From Geothrix oryzisoli (GTDB lineage: Bacteria > Acidobacteriota > Holophagae > Holophagales > Holophagaceae): DNA of 64,000 bases. Below the pieces are notes generated by a model. That model was not told the DNA's origin and made no database searches. It worked only from the letters and a program-made list of their open reading frames with translations. This document shows positions 17,013 through 24,899 of this stretch, piece after piece. The position numbers were made by a program, and so were the translations under genes. The number at the start of each line of letters is the position of its first letter. Positions within the stretch are counted from its first letter, which is position 1. The stretch covers positions 248,001 through 312,000 of the forward strand of contig NZ_JAKZLB010000004.1 in the NCBI RefSeq assembly GCF_022808865.1, read 5' to 3'.

Positions 17013-18368
17013 TCAGCGGTAATTCCGGTGGAACTCGCCGAGGGCCTGCACCACTTTCTGGAGTTTGTCGGTGGGCGGCAGGATGGTGGTGCGGAAGTGG
17101 GCGGTGCCCTCGGCCTGGCCGAAGCCAGAGCCCGGCACCACGCAGATGCCCGTCTGTTCCAGCAGGGCCATGGCGTAGTCGAAGTCCGTGCGGCCCGGGG
17201 GCAGCGTGATGCGGGGAAACGCGTACATGGCCCCCGCAATCTCGTTGCAGGTGATCCCCTCGATGCGGTTCAGCCCCTCGGCCAGCAGGAGGGCACGCTG
17301 CTTCAGCGTGTCCAGGATGCCCTTCTTCTCAGCCGCGTACTGGGCATACGAGGGCATGCCGGGCTTGGGCGGGCGCACCATGGCGTAGGTGGCGGCCTGA
17401 CCCGCGAGGTTGGCGCAGAGGCTCACGCTCTGCAGCTTCAGGATCTGCGCGGCCACCTCCTCTGGCACGTTGCGGTACTCGAAGTAGCCGCCCCGCACCC
17501 CGCACTCGCCCAGGAAGCCCTTGGAACAGGAGTGGAAGCTGAAGAGGGAGACCTCCTTCACCTCCATCTGGTGGAGCACCTTGGCGAAGGAGGTGAATTC
17601 GTCGCCGGGCAGGTAGATGTTCTCCTGGTAGACCTCGTCGGCCAGGATCGTGAGGCCATGGGCCTTCGCGAAGTCGATGACCATCTCGATGTTGGCCTCG
17701 TCCAGCACCGCGCCCGTGGGGTTGCCCGGGTTGATGACGCAGATGGCCTTCACATGGGTGCCTTCGGCCTTCGCCTGGGCCAGGGAGGCCTCCAGCATGG
17801 TGCGGCTCAGCTTCCAGCCGTTGGCCTCGTCCAGGTAGTAGGGCACCATCCGCCCCTCATAGAGCGTGATGGTGGCCGAGTACAGCGGGTACTGGGGAAT
17901 GGGGATCATGATGCCGTCGGTCGGCCCGCTGATCAGCAGACGCAGGGCCGTCTGCACGCCCTTGCTGGCCCCGTCCGTGAGGAAGATGGCATCCGGATCC
18001 ACCCCGATGTGGTCGCGTTCCAGGATGAACTCGGCGATGGCCTCGCGGATGAACCGCACGCCCCGGCTCTCGCTGTAGGCACCGAGGCCGTGTTTCGTGC
18101 CGGCCAGGATGGCCCGGGCTGTCTCCACCACATCCGCCGGGAAGGCGCCGGGCGCCAGGTCCATGAGCGCCGGGTACTCGCAAAGGGCCAGGATCTGGCG
18201 GTTCCAGGTGAGGGGCTTCTGGCCCAGAGACTGGGGGTTTCCGATGTTGCAGTAGATGATCTCGCGGCCCTGCTTTTCCAACTCCGCCGCACGGGCCACA
18301 ATGGGCCCCCGCACGGCGTATTCGGTGTCGAGGACGGCCTTGCCCAGATCGTTCAGTCGGATGGTCAT
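17013..18368 (-). CDS. Class I/II aminotransferase, alanine-transaminase type
   Basis: 451 aa. PLP-fold features: IYCNIGNPQSLGQKP near the N-terminus, FLTDGASKG phosphate-binding loop, NPGNPTGAVLD, DEVYQENIY and the Schiff-base Lys about residue 282 in HSCSKGFLGECG. The GNPQ-x-LGQKP and SCSKG segments are those of eukaryote-like alanine aminotransferases, which convert alanine and 2-oxoglutarate into pyruvate and glutamate. GGAG precedes the ATG at 18368. First gene of a two-gene operon with the SDR. Confidence 0.92.
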   Translation of the reverse strand: MTIRLNDLGKAVLDTEYAVRGPIVARAAELEKQGREIIYCNIGNPQSLGQKPLTWNRQILALCEYPALMDLAPGAFPADVVETARAILAGTKHGLGAYSESRGVRFIREAIAEFILERDHIGVDPDAIFLTDGASKGVQTALRLLISGPTDGIMIPIPQYPLYSATITLYEGRMVPYYLDEANGWKLSRTMLEASLAQAKAEGTHVKAICVINPGNPTGAVLDEANIEMVIDFAKAHGLTILADEVYQENIYLPGDEFTSFAKVLHQMEVKEVSLFSFHSCSKGFLGECGVRGGYFEYRNVPEEVAAQILKLQSVSLCANLAGQAATYAMVRPPKPGMPSYAQYAAEKKGILDTLKQRALLLAEGLNRIEGITCNEIAGAMYAFPRITLPPGRTDFDYAMALLEQTGICVVPGSGFGQAEGTAHFRTTILPPTDKLQKVVQALGEFHRNYR

Positions 18369-18446
18369 GGGTACTCCAACCCATGAGTTTAACCCGGGCC
18401 CATGGTGTGACCGCCGTCATCCTACTTCGTGTCAGGGCCTCCGGCC

Positions 18447-18475
18447 TTGGGGAGCGGCGAGCGGCCAGATAGACT
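18447..18475 (+). promoter_or_regulatory. Promoter for the acyl-CoA dehydrogenase
   Basis: TTGGGG (18447-18452), 17-base spacer, TAGACT (18470-18475), about 50 bases before the start codon. The TAGA-type -10 recurs in this window. Confidence 0.45.
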
Positions 18476-18532
18476 GGGGCTTCCGGATGTTTCCAGCCAG
18501 GCCCCTCCCCTCCATTTCCCATAGAGGTCTTC

Positions 18533-19678
18533 ATGCTCGGTTTCTCGCTCTCCCCTGAACAGCTGGCCGAAAAAGAACGGGCCCACACCTTCGCCGAGAA
18601 GATCATGCGGCCCGTGGCGCGCAAGTACGACGAGACCGGCGAGTGGGCCGTGGATGTCTACAAGGCCGCCTTCGACTACGGCTACCTGCAGGCCCTGGTG
18701 CCCGAGGACTGCGGCGGTCCCGGCGCCTCCCAGATGGAGGAGGCCATCGTCTGCGAGGAGCTGTCCTGGGGCTGCGGCGGCCTCTACACCTCCATCATGG
18801 CCAACGGCCTGGCCATGACCCCCCTCCTCATCGCCGCCAGCCCCGAGCAGAAGAAGAAGTGGCTGGGCATGATCGCCGAGGAGCCCAAGTTCGCGGCCTT
18901 CTCCCTGTCCGAGCCCAATGCCGGCTCCGACGCTGGCGGGATGACCTGCCGCGCCGAGAAGAAGGGCGACAAGTACATCATCAACGGGACCAAGTGCTAC
19001 TGCACCAACGGCGGCTACGCCGACTGGTACTCCCTCTTCTGCAGCACCGATCCCAGCAAGGGGGCCCGCGGCACCAGCTGCATCGTGGTGCCCCGCGATA
19101 CGCCGGGCCTGGTGGTGGGCAAGGCCCTGGACAAGATGGGCCAGCGCGCCTCCAACCAGGTGGAGCTCTACTTCAATGACGCGGAAGTGCCCGCCGAGAA
19201 CCTCCTCGGCAAGGAGGGCATGGGCTTCGTCATCGCCATGAAGACCCTGGACCAGACCCGCGCCGCCGTGGCCGCCGGGGGCGTGGGCGTGGCCCGCGCC
19301 GCCTACGAGATCGCCCTGCAGTACGCCAAGACCCGCATCCAGTTCGGCCAGCCCATCTTCGCCAACCAGGCCATCAGCTTCATGCTGGCGGACATGGCCA
19401 AGAAGATCGAGGCCAGCCGCCTGCTCACCTGGCAGGCCGCCTGGATGACCGACAACGGCATCAAGAACTCCAAGCAGAGTGCCATTGCCAAGACCTTCGC
19501 CACGGACACCGCCATGGAAGTGACCACCGACGCCGTGCAGATCCTCGGCGGCAACGGCTACAGCCGGGACTACCTCGTCGAGAAGTGCATGCGCGACGCG
19601 AAGCTGCTCCAGATCTACGAGGGAACGAACCAGATCCAGCGGCTTGTCATCGCCAAGGAGATCCAGCAGGGGAACTGA
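18533..19678 (+). CDS. Acyl-CoA dehydrogenase
   Basis: 381 aa flavoprotein of the short/medium-chain acyl-CoA dehydrogenase family, which makes the 2,3-double bond of acyl-CoA in beta-oxidation or amino-acid breakdown and passes electrons to ETF. FAD/substrate motifs are visible (LSEPNAGSDAGGM; QILGGNGYSRDY), and the catalytic Glu lies in YEGTNQIQR near the C-terminus. ATG at 18533 follows an AGAGG site. It stands alone between a promoter and a strong terminator. Confidence 0.95.
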   Translation: MLGFSLSPEQLAEKERAHTFAEKIMRPVARKYDETGEWAVDVYKAAFDYGYLQALVPEDCGGPGASQMEEAIVCEELSWGCGGLYTSIMANGLAMTPLLIAASPEQKKKWLGMIAEEPKFAAFSLSEPNAGSDAGGMTCRAEKKGDKYIINGTKCYCTNGGYADWYSLFCSTDPSKGARGTSCIVVPRDTPGLVVGKALDKMGQRASNQVELYFNDAEVPAENLLGKEGMGFVIAMKTLDQTRAAVAAGGVGVARAAYEIALQYAKTRIQFGQPIFANQAISFMLADMAKKIEASRLLTWQAAWMTDNGIKNSKQSAIAKTFATDTAMEVTTDAVQILGGNGYSRDYLVEKCMRDAKLLQIYEGTNQIQRLVIAKEIQQGN

Positions 19679-19709
19679 ATCCAGCCGGGCACGGGGGGGA
19701 AGCCCCTGC

Positions 19710-19744
19710 ACAGAAGGCGGCCAGAGGCCGCCTTCTGTGTTTTT
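19710..19744 (+). terminator. Rho-independent terminator
   Basis: Perfect 13-bp stem ACAGAAGGCGGCC/GGCCGCCTTCTGT with loop AGA, followed by GTTTTT. It ends the acyl-CoA dehydrogenase transcript. Confidence 0.9.
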
Positions 19745-19749
19745 GGGTC

Positions 19750-19778
19750 TTGAAGACCGCAACACCCGACCCTAGAAT
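19750..19778 (+). promoter_or_regulatory. Promoter of the cold-shock gene
   Basis: TTGAAG (19750-19755), exact 17-base spacer, TAGAAT (19773-19778). It would give a 5' leader of about 160 bases before the cold-shock start codon. Confidence 0.65.
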
Positions 19779-19785
19779 CCCTGTC

Positions 19786-19946
19786 AACCATCCATCTTTA
19801 CCAGCCCAAGAGCCGTGAAAGTGGGGGAGGGACTCCCGCCGGGGATCCCGGTTTCACTCGGGCGCAAGCCCCCGCGACCCGCATGCCTGGTGCGTGTCGC
19901 GCGATCAACCCCAGGTGAGAGGGGCCTGGTCCCCGGGAAGAAAGTC
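19786..19946 (+). promoter_or_regulatory. Long structured 5' leader of the cold-shock mRNA
   Basis: About 160 bases without a gene between the promoter and the start codon. Foldable parts are GGGC-GCAA-GCCC near 19860 with a GNRA loop, and a longer hairpin at 19873-19901 (CGCGAC...GTCGCG with an inner CGCA/TGCG). Long leaders that refold with temperature are known for cspA-type genes; whether this one does is inference. Confidence 0.5.
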
Positions 19947-20150
19947 ATGTCCGAAGGCACCGTCAAGTGGTTCAACGCCGAGAAGGGGTTTGGTTTCATC
20001 ACCCCCGATGAGGGTGGGGCCGATGTTTTCGTCCACTACTCCGCCGTGCAGACCAAAGGTTTCCGCACCTTGGAGGAGAAGCAGCGCGTCAGCTTCGAGG
20101 TGGTGCAGGGGCCCAAGGGCCCCCAGGCCGCGAACGTCAACAAGGTCTGA
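19947..20150 (+). CDS. Cold-shock-domain RNA chaperone (CspA family)
   Basis: 67 aa single OB-fold. RNP1 (KGFGFI) and RNP2 (VFVHYSAV) are both present, with the typical [11 protein letters not shown] start and PKGPQAANV end. It binds single-stranded RNA/DNA and melts mRNA structure. The ATG at 19947 is the only start that leaves a bare cold-shock domain; GGAAG lies upstream. Confidence 0.96.
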   Translation: MSEGTVKWFNAEKGFGFITPDEGGADVFVHYSAVQTKGFRTLEEKQRVSFEVVQGPKGPQAANVNKV

Positions 20151-20168
20151 GCCCCCGTTCTGTCCCGG

Positions 20169-20188
20169 ACCCCGGTTCCGGCCGGGGT
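20169..20188. terminator. Hairpin after the cold-shock gene
   Basis: Stem ACCCCGG/CCGGGGT with loop TTCCGG, 19 bases after the stop. No T-run follows beyond TT, so termination would be weak or factor-dependent. Confidence 0.45.
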
Positions 20189-20208
20189 TCGTCGCGTACC
20201 CTGGAGCC

Positions 20209-21888
20209 ATGAAGAAGGTCTCCCTGCGCCCCACCGTGGGCATTCTGCTGATCGTGCTGATGGTCCTCCTGTCCCTGGAAGGGTTCCGACGCGACCCGGC
20301 CTTCGGCTGGCTGCTGCCGCCCACCGTCATGGCCGGGATCTGGCTGGGCTGGGCCCTCCGCCAGGTCTGGATCTACCCCGCCCGACTGGCCCGGGCTGAA
20401 GCCATGTGGGCCGCGGGCGAACCCGCTTCCGCCGTGGCCGAGTGCCTGGCCCGGGCGCCGCTCGCCACCGGGGAGCTGGGCTACCGCATCCGCCTCCTGC
20501 GGAGCCTGGCGGACCAGGCCCTGGGCTACCGGGACCGGGCCTGGCTGGATGCCCTGGACGCCCACCTGTCGCGCCTGCCCCTCTGGAAGCGGCTGATCGT
20601 CTCCCGGGCCTTCCGCCACATCCCCGAAACCCCTTCGGTCCGGCGCCTGGCCTGGGGCGACCGCCTCATCCGCCTGGCCCCGCGCATGGCCCGGCTGCGC
20701 CACCTCCAGGGCATCCTCCTGCTGCGGTCCGGCCGGGAGCATGCCCTCCACGAGGCCTGGATCCACTTCGAGGCGGCCCTGCCCCTGGCCTGGGACGACC
20801 CGCTGGTCCTCGAGGACCTGATGCTGGCCGGATTCCAGCACGGCCGGGAAGACCTGGCGGAACGCGCCCTGGCGGTGCTGACCTCCCGCCACGGCGACCT
20901 GCGCCTGCCGTGGGACCGGGGGGCCGCAAGCATGTACTTGCTGCGGAACGGCCGGCCCGCCGAAGCCCTGGCCCTCGTCCAGGGCCTCCGCCGGGACCGC
21001 CAGGACCAGCCCCTGCCCTGGCTTGCGGAAAGCGTGGCCCGCCGCCGCCTGGGCGATCTGGAAGGCGCCTGGCAGGTGGTGGAGGCCGCCGTCAGCCAGC
21101 TTCCGGACTCGTTCCGGCTCTGGATGGAGCGGTACCAGATCGCCCTCGAGCTGCGCGAGGACGAGGCGGCGCGCTTCAGCCTGGAGCGGGCCCGGCAGAG
21201 CCTCCCCGCCGGTGCGGAAGGCGCCTCCCTCCGCGACGAGTGGCAGCTCCGCCGCGCGGAATTCGCCTTCTGGTGGGAGGACGACCCGGAGTCCGCCAAG
21301 GCGTGGCTCCTGGACCTTCCGCCGGAAGGCCGGGGCGATCACCACCCGCCCCTCCTCCTGCAGCTCCAGGTGGCGCTGGGGGAGTTCGAAGCCGCCTACG
21401 GGGAGATCGCCGCCCTGCTCCGGCAGCGACCGGGCGACACGGACCTCCTCCTGCTGCAGGCCGACTGCCTGGCCGGCATGGCAGCCTGGGAGGCCCTGCT
21501 GCCCTACCTGAACGGCCTGGGGGAGGCCTGCCGGGAACGGGCCGAGTTCTGGCACCTGCGCGGACTCGCGCGGGCCAACCTGGGCGAACCCGTTCCCGCC
21601 CGCCTGGACCTGGAGCGGGCGGTCCGCATGGAACCCCGGGACCTCCGCTACCTGCTGGATGCCGGCCACGGCTGCGCCGAACTCGGCGACTGGGACCGCG
21701 CGGAGAGCCACTGGCGGCAGGCGCTCCAGGTGGACGGCCAGTCCGAGGAGGCCCTGATCCACTTGGCGGAGGCCCGGCGGGAGCTCGAGGATCTGGAGGG
21801 GGCGCGCCGCTACCTGCGTGAATGCCTGCTCCACCATCCCGAGAGCGTGGACGCCCAGGCCCGGCTGGCGGAGCTGGAGGCCAACTGA
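20209..21888 (+). CDS. Membrane-anchored tetratricopeptide-repeat protein
   Basis: 559 aa. Two hydrophobic segments lie at the N-terminus (IGILLIVLMVLLSLEG type, then FGWLLPPTVMAGIWLGWAL), followed by a long alpha-helical repeat region with TPR signatures (for example FWHLRGLARANLGEP, DLRYLLDAGHGCAELGDWDRAE, ALIHLAEARRELEDLEGARRYL). It should be a scaffold with the repeats on one side of the inner membrane. ATG at 20209 follows GGAG. The partner is unknown; the convergent gene also carries TPRs. Confidence 0.85.
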   Translation: MKKVSLRPTVGILLIVLMVLLSLEGFRRDPAFGWLLPPTVMAGIWLGWALRQVWIYPARLARAEAMWAAGEPASAVAECLARAPLATGELGYRIRLLRSLADQALGYRDRAWLDALDAHLSRLPLWKRLIVSRAFRHIPETPSVRRLAWGDRLIRLAPRMARLRHLQGILLLRSGREHALHEAWIHFEAALPLAWDDPLVLEDLMLAGFQHGREDLAERALAVLTSRHGDLRLPWDRGAASMYLLRNGRPAEALALVQGLRRDRQDQPLPWLAESVARRRLGDLEGAWQVVEAAVSQLPDSFRLWMERYQIALELREDEAARFSLERARQSLPAGAEGASLRDEWQLRRAEFAFWWEDDPESAKAWLLDLPPEGRGDHHPPLLLQLQVALGEFEAAYGEIAALLRQRPGDTDLLLLQADCLAGMAAWEALLPYLNGLGEACRERAEFWHLRGLARANLGEPVPARLDLERAVRMEPRDLRYLLDAGHGCAELGDWDRAESHWRQALQVDGQSEEALIHLAEARRELEDLEGARRYLRECLLHHPESVDAQARLAELEAN

Positions 21889-21889
21889 T

Positions 21890-21930
21890 CCGGAACATCC
21901 AGCGGGGCTCAGTCCGGCTGGATGTTCCGG
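21890..21930. terminator. Bidirectional hairpin between convergent TPR genes
   Basis: Perfect 14-bp inverted repeat CCGGAACATCCAGC (21890-21903) and GCTGGATGTTCCGG (21917-21930), one base after the plus-strand stop. The right arm overlaps the last codons of the minus-strand gene. Probably a shared 3'-end structure. Confidence 0.75.
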
Positions 21931-22967
21931 AGCAGCGAGAGCTTGCTGTCGTACCGGGCCTGCGCTTCCGGCTGGGCCCACTTCCGGGCTTTCTCCAGGG
22001 CCTTGATGGCGTCCTTCGTCCGCCCCTGCGCCAGGGCCACCCGGGCCTGGATCCAGTAGAACTCGGGCTCCTGGCGGAGCAGCTTGATGGCCTGCTTGAT
22101 GCGCCGCTCCGCCTCATCCAGCTGCTGGGCCCCGAGAGCCTCTTCGGCCAGGAAGGCATTGAAGAAGGGGTCGCGCTTCCGGATCTCCAGCCCGCGCTCG
22201 CGGAAGGCCTGGGCCTCCTCCAGCCGCCCCTGCGCCCGCAGGAGGTTCTCCAGGTTCCCGCAGGGGGCGCCGTCCTTGGGATCCACGGCCAGGGCCTTGC
22301 GGAAGGAGGCTTCAGCGTCGGCCTCCAGCCCCTGGGCCCGCTGGACCACACCCAAGATGTTCCAGCCCACCCCCAGGTTGGGATCCACCTCGATCGAATG
22401 GTGGGCCGCGGCCAGGGCCTCTGCGCTGCGGGACTCCGCCATCAGTTCAACGGCCCGGTTGCTGTGGAAGAGGGCCAGCACCCGCTTGGCGTCCAGTGGG
22501 GCGATGAGCAGGCTGTCCCGGCGCACCTCGGGCAGGAAATCGGCCACCAGTTCCTGGCCCGGCATTCCGCCCTGCACCACGGCCACCACATGCCGCTCGA
22601 AGCGGACCGTCGCGCCCACCCGACGCCAGCGGCTGATCCGCAGAGGCTCGCCGTACCGGGCCTCCAGGCCGATGGACTTGCAGGCTCCCACGTAGAGCGC
22701 CGTCAGGCTGAGGCAGTTGGCCTTGCGGTCCCGCCAGACCTCCTTGGGAGTACGGGTATAGGCATTGTCGTAGGTGATCCCCAGCCCGCCCTCCTCGGGC
22801 GTGGCGAAGAAGGCCTTGAGCAGGGCGGAGACCTTGGATGGAACGCCCTGGTACATGTTGGTGTGTTCCCGGGCGAAGGCCTGCAGCCCAGGAGGCGCCT
22901 CGAAGGGATCCTCGCCCGCCGTCATCAGCGCAGCGCCAAGCAGGAGGGGCAGGACTCGCAGACGCAT
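21909..22967 (-). CDS. Secreted transglutaminase-like domain plus TPR protein
   Basis: 352 aa with a signal peptide (LPLLLGAALMTAG). The first half has a transglutaminase-like papain-fold core: Cys in KANCLSLTALYVGACKSIG, His in ERHVVAVV and Asp in LVADFLP form the likely triad. The second half (about 190-345) is TPR repeats. Such proteins occur as periplasmic or cell-surface assembly factors; no activity can be inferred beyond the preserved triad. Start at 22967 rather than 22985 because it gives a clean signal peptide. Confidence 0.82.
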   Translation of the reverse strand: MRLRVLPLLLGAALMTAGEDPFEAPPGLQAFAREHTNMYQGVPSKVSALLKAFFATPEEGGLGITYDNAYTRTPKEVWRDRKANCLSLTALYVGACKSIGLEARYGEPLRISRWRRVGATVRFERHVVAVVQGGMPGQELVADFLPEVRRDSLLIAPLDAKRVLALFHSNRAVELMAESRSAEALAAAHHSIEVDPNLGVGWNILGVVQRAQGLEADAEASFRKALAVDPKDGAPCGNLENLLRAQGRLEEAQAFRERGLEIRKRDPFFNAFLAEEALGAQQLDEAERRIKQAIKLLRQEPEFYWIQARVALAQGRTKDAIKALEKARKWAQPEAQARYDSKLSLLRNIQPD

Positions 22968-23045
22968 GGGACGGCTCCCGGGCACAACATAGGGCTACGG
23001 AGAGGAAGGTCAACGGATTATGAGATGCTGATCAATGGAGGAATC

Positions 23046-23966
23046 ATGCCAAGCCCGACCGCTGTTGTGTGTGCCTATTCCAGCGTGGGGACCGCAGCCC
23101 TGGAGGGCCTCCTGGAGGCCGGCGTCGAGGTGAAGGCCCTGTACACCTACGCCCAGGGCGCCGACGAGCGCTGGTTCACCCCTCCTGCCGCGGTGGCGGG
23201 GGCCCATGGCATCCCGGTCCGGTTCGCGCCCGCCTTCAACTCGGATGAGGTCTTCGAGGCCATCCGGGCCCACCAGCCCGACTTCCTCTTCAGCTTCTAC
23301 TTCCGGGAGATGATCCAGGCCCGGTTCCTGGAGATCCCCCGGCTCGGGGCCTACAACCTGCACGGGAGCCTGCTGCCGAAGTACCGGGGCCGGGCCCCCA
23401 TCAACTGGGTCCTGGTCAACGGTGAGACCGAGACCGGCATCACCCTGCACGCCATGACGCCCAAGCCCGACGATGGGCACATCCTGGCGCAGGCGCGGCT
23501 GCCCATCGACTGGGATGAGACAGCCCTGAGCCTCACGCAGAAGGCCGCGGACGCCGGGCGTGGGCTGGTGCGCGAAGCCCTGCCCGGACTGGCGGACGGG
23601 AGCCTCCCCCGCATCGACCAGAAGACCCTCGGCTCCTCCACCTACTTCGGCGGCAGGAAGCCCGCCGACTCGCGCCTGGACTTCGCCATGACCGCCGGGG
23701 AGGCGTTCAACCAGATCCGCGCCGTGGCCGACCCCTGGCCCAACGCCTTCGTGGAAACGGCGGGCGGGACCATCAAGGTGGCCTGGGCGCTGCCCACCGA
23801 ACTGCCCTGCCCCCAGGGCCGGTTCCGGGCCGGCCGGGAAGGTGTACTCCTCGGATTCGCCGATGGCGCCCTGAGGGTCCAGTCCCTGAAGGTCGACGGG
23901 ACCCGCCTGGAACGCCCCAGCGAGCAGGCCATGGCCCTGCGGAAGCTGGGCTTGACCGAGGGCTGA
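23046..23966 (+). CDS. ArnA N-domain-like formyltransferase
   Basis: 306 aa. It matches the formyltransferase domain of ArnA closely in the core: FSFYFREMI, NLHGSLLPKYRGRAPINWV (with the N-x-H catalytic pair), VNGETETGITLH and the Asp in KPDDGHILAQ. It would transfer formyl from 10-formyl-THF to an amino sugar such as UDP-4-amino-arabinose. The C-terminal part is a short OB-like domain, and there is no dehydrogenase domain as in full ArnA. GGAGG four bases before the ATG at 23046 decides the start over an upstream ATG at 23025. No other arn genes are nearby, so the sugar is uncertain. Confidence 0.87.
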   Translation: MPSPTAVVCAYSSVGTAALEGLLEAGVEVKALYTYAQGADERWFTPPAAVAGAHGIPVRFAPAFNSDEVFEAIRAHQPDFLFSFYFREMIQARFLEIPRLGAYNLHGSLLPKYRGRAPINWVLVNGETETGITLHAMTPKPDDGHILAQARLPIDWDETALSLTQKAADAGRGLVREALPGLADGSLPRIDQKTLGSSTYFGGRKPADSRLDFAMTAGEAFNQIRAVADPWPNAFVETAGGTIKVAWALPTELPCPQGRFRAGREGVLLGFADGALRVQSLKVDGTRLERPSEQAMALRKLGLTEG

Positions 23967-23976
23967 GCCCCCGGCT

Positions 23977-24807
23977 TCACTCGCAGGCGGAAGCCGAGGC
24001 CACCCGGATCGCCTCCGGGGCCGGGGTCGACGCGGAAGACGCCAACAGGGCGTCCAGCGTCTCCTTGAAGGATTCGTAGCTCTCCGCCCCGAGAACCACC
24101 TTGGTCACGCTGAGCACCTGTCCTTCCGCGTTCAGGGTGCCGAACAGGAAGGCCGGGGCCCCCTGGATCTGCATCCGCTCGGCACTGGCCACGCTCAGCC
24201 GGATGTTCTCCGCGTACTTTCCCCCCTCCAGGCTGGCGTTGAAGGCCGCCGCATCGAGGCCGAGGTCCCGGACCAGCTTGGCCAGCGCGGCAGGGTCGAA
24301 GGGCCGCTGATCGGCGAACAGCCGGTCGTGGGCTTCCCAGAATTTCCCCTGCTCCCCTGCGCAGCGGGCGATCCGGGCCTTGAACTGGGCATCGGGATGC
24401 ACCGGCAGCGGAAGGTCGCGGAAGAAATACTTCACCTTCCCGGTGCGGACATAGTCGGCATCAAGCCGAGGGAACACCTGGGTGGCGTACCTGGCGCAGT
24501 AGGGGCAATCGAAGTCCGAATATTCCAGGATCGCCACCCGGGCCCCGGAGGCACCCTTGAATGGCTCGCGGAAGACGTTGACGGAGAGCGGGCTCCCGGC
24601 CTTGGGGAGGGCGGGACCGCCGGTCGCCGTCCGTTCCTTCAGGAGCCCCTTGATCGCTTCGAGTTCCTCGAGCATCCGCCGCTGGCCATCCTTGAGGTCA
24701 TCGATCTGCCGCTGGAGGGAAGGACCGGCAGCCTGCTGGGCCATGCAGACGGGAACGGCGAGGGTGGCCAGGAACACGAGGCGGGCGGCGCAACGGGGGA
24801 AAATCAT
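23977..24807 (-). CDS. DsbA-like secreted thiol-disulfide oxidoreductase
   Basis: 276 aa. A signal peptide (about 1-23, ending MAQQ) is followed by a helical coil (QRQIDDLKDGQRRMLEELE) and a thioredoxin/DsbA fold with DFDCPYCARY (CPYC near residues 101-104) and cis-Pro in QGAPAFLFG. The pattern FREPFKG...VAILEYSDF is that of DsbA/DsbG-like proteins with an N-terminal extension. It would act in the periplasm. It is downstream of the EXORDIUM-like gene on the same strand, which encodes a six-Cys exported protein and is a plausible client. Confidence 0.9.
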   Translation of the reverse strand: MIFPRCAARLVFLATLAVPVCMAQQAAGPSLQRQIDDLKDGQRRMLEELEAIKGLLKERTATGGPALPKAGSPLSVNVFREPFKGASGARVAILEYSDFDCPYCARYATQVFPRLDADYVRTGKVKYFFRDLPLPVHPDAQFKARIARCAGEQGKFWEAHDRLFADQRPFDPAALAKLVRDLGLDAAAFNASLEGGKYAENIRLSVASAERMQIQGAPAFLFGTLNAEGQVLSVTKVVLGAESYESFKETLDALLASSASTPAPEAIRVASASACE

Positions 24808-24841
24808 GGGAAACCCGGGAAGGAAGGGGATGGTCGAGGAT

Positions 24842-24874
24842 GACCACCGGCGGGCGGGAAGCCCGCCGGTGGTC
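24842..24874 (-). terminator. Intercistronic hairpin between the EXORDIUM-like and DsbA-like genes
   Basis: Perfect 14-bp stem GACCACCGGCGGGC/GCCCGCCGGTGGTC with loop GGGAA. No T-run follows on the minus strand, so it may stabilise the upstream mRNA or partly uncouple the two genes. Confidence 0.65.
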
Positions 24875-24899
24875 CTGCTGCAGCCGGCGATGGACCCGC

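Noticed and set aside
19786-19946. Possible c-di-GMP or cobalamin riboswitch in the cold-shock leader
   Set aside because: GNRA-loop hairpin is present but the conserved core sequences of these classes are not.
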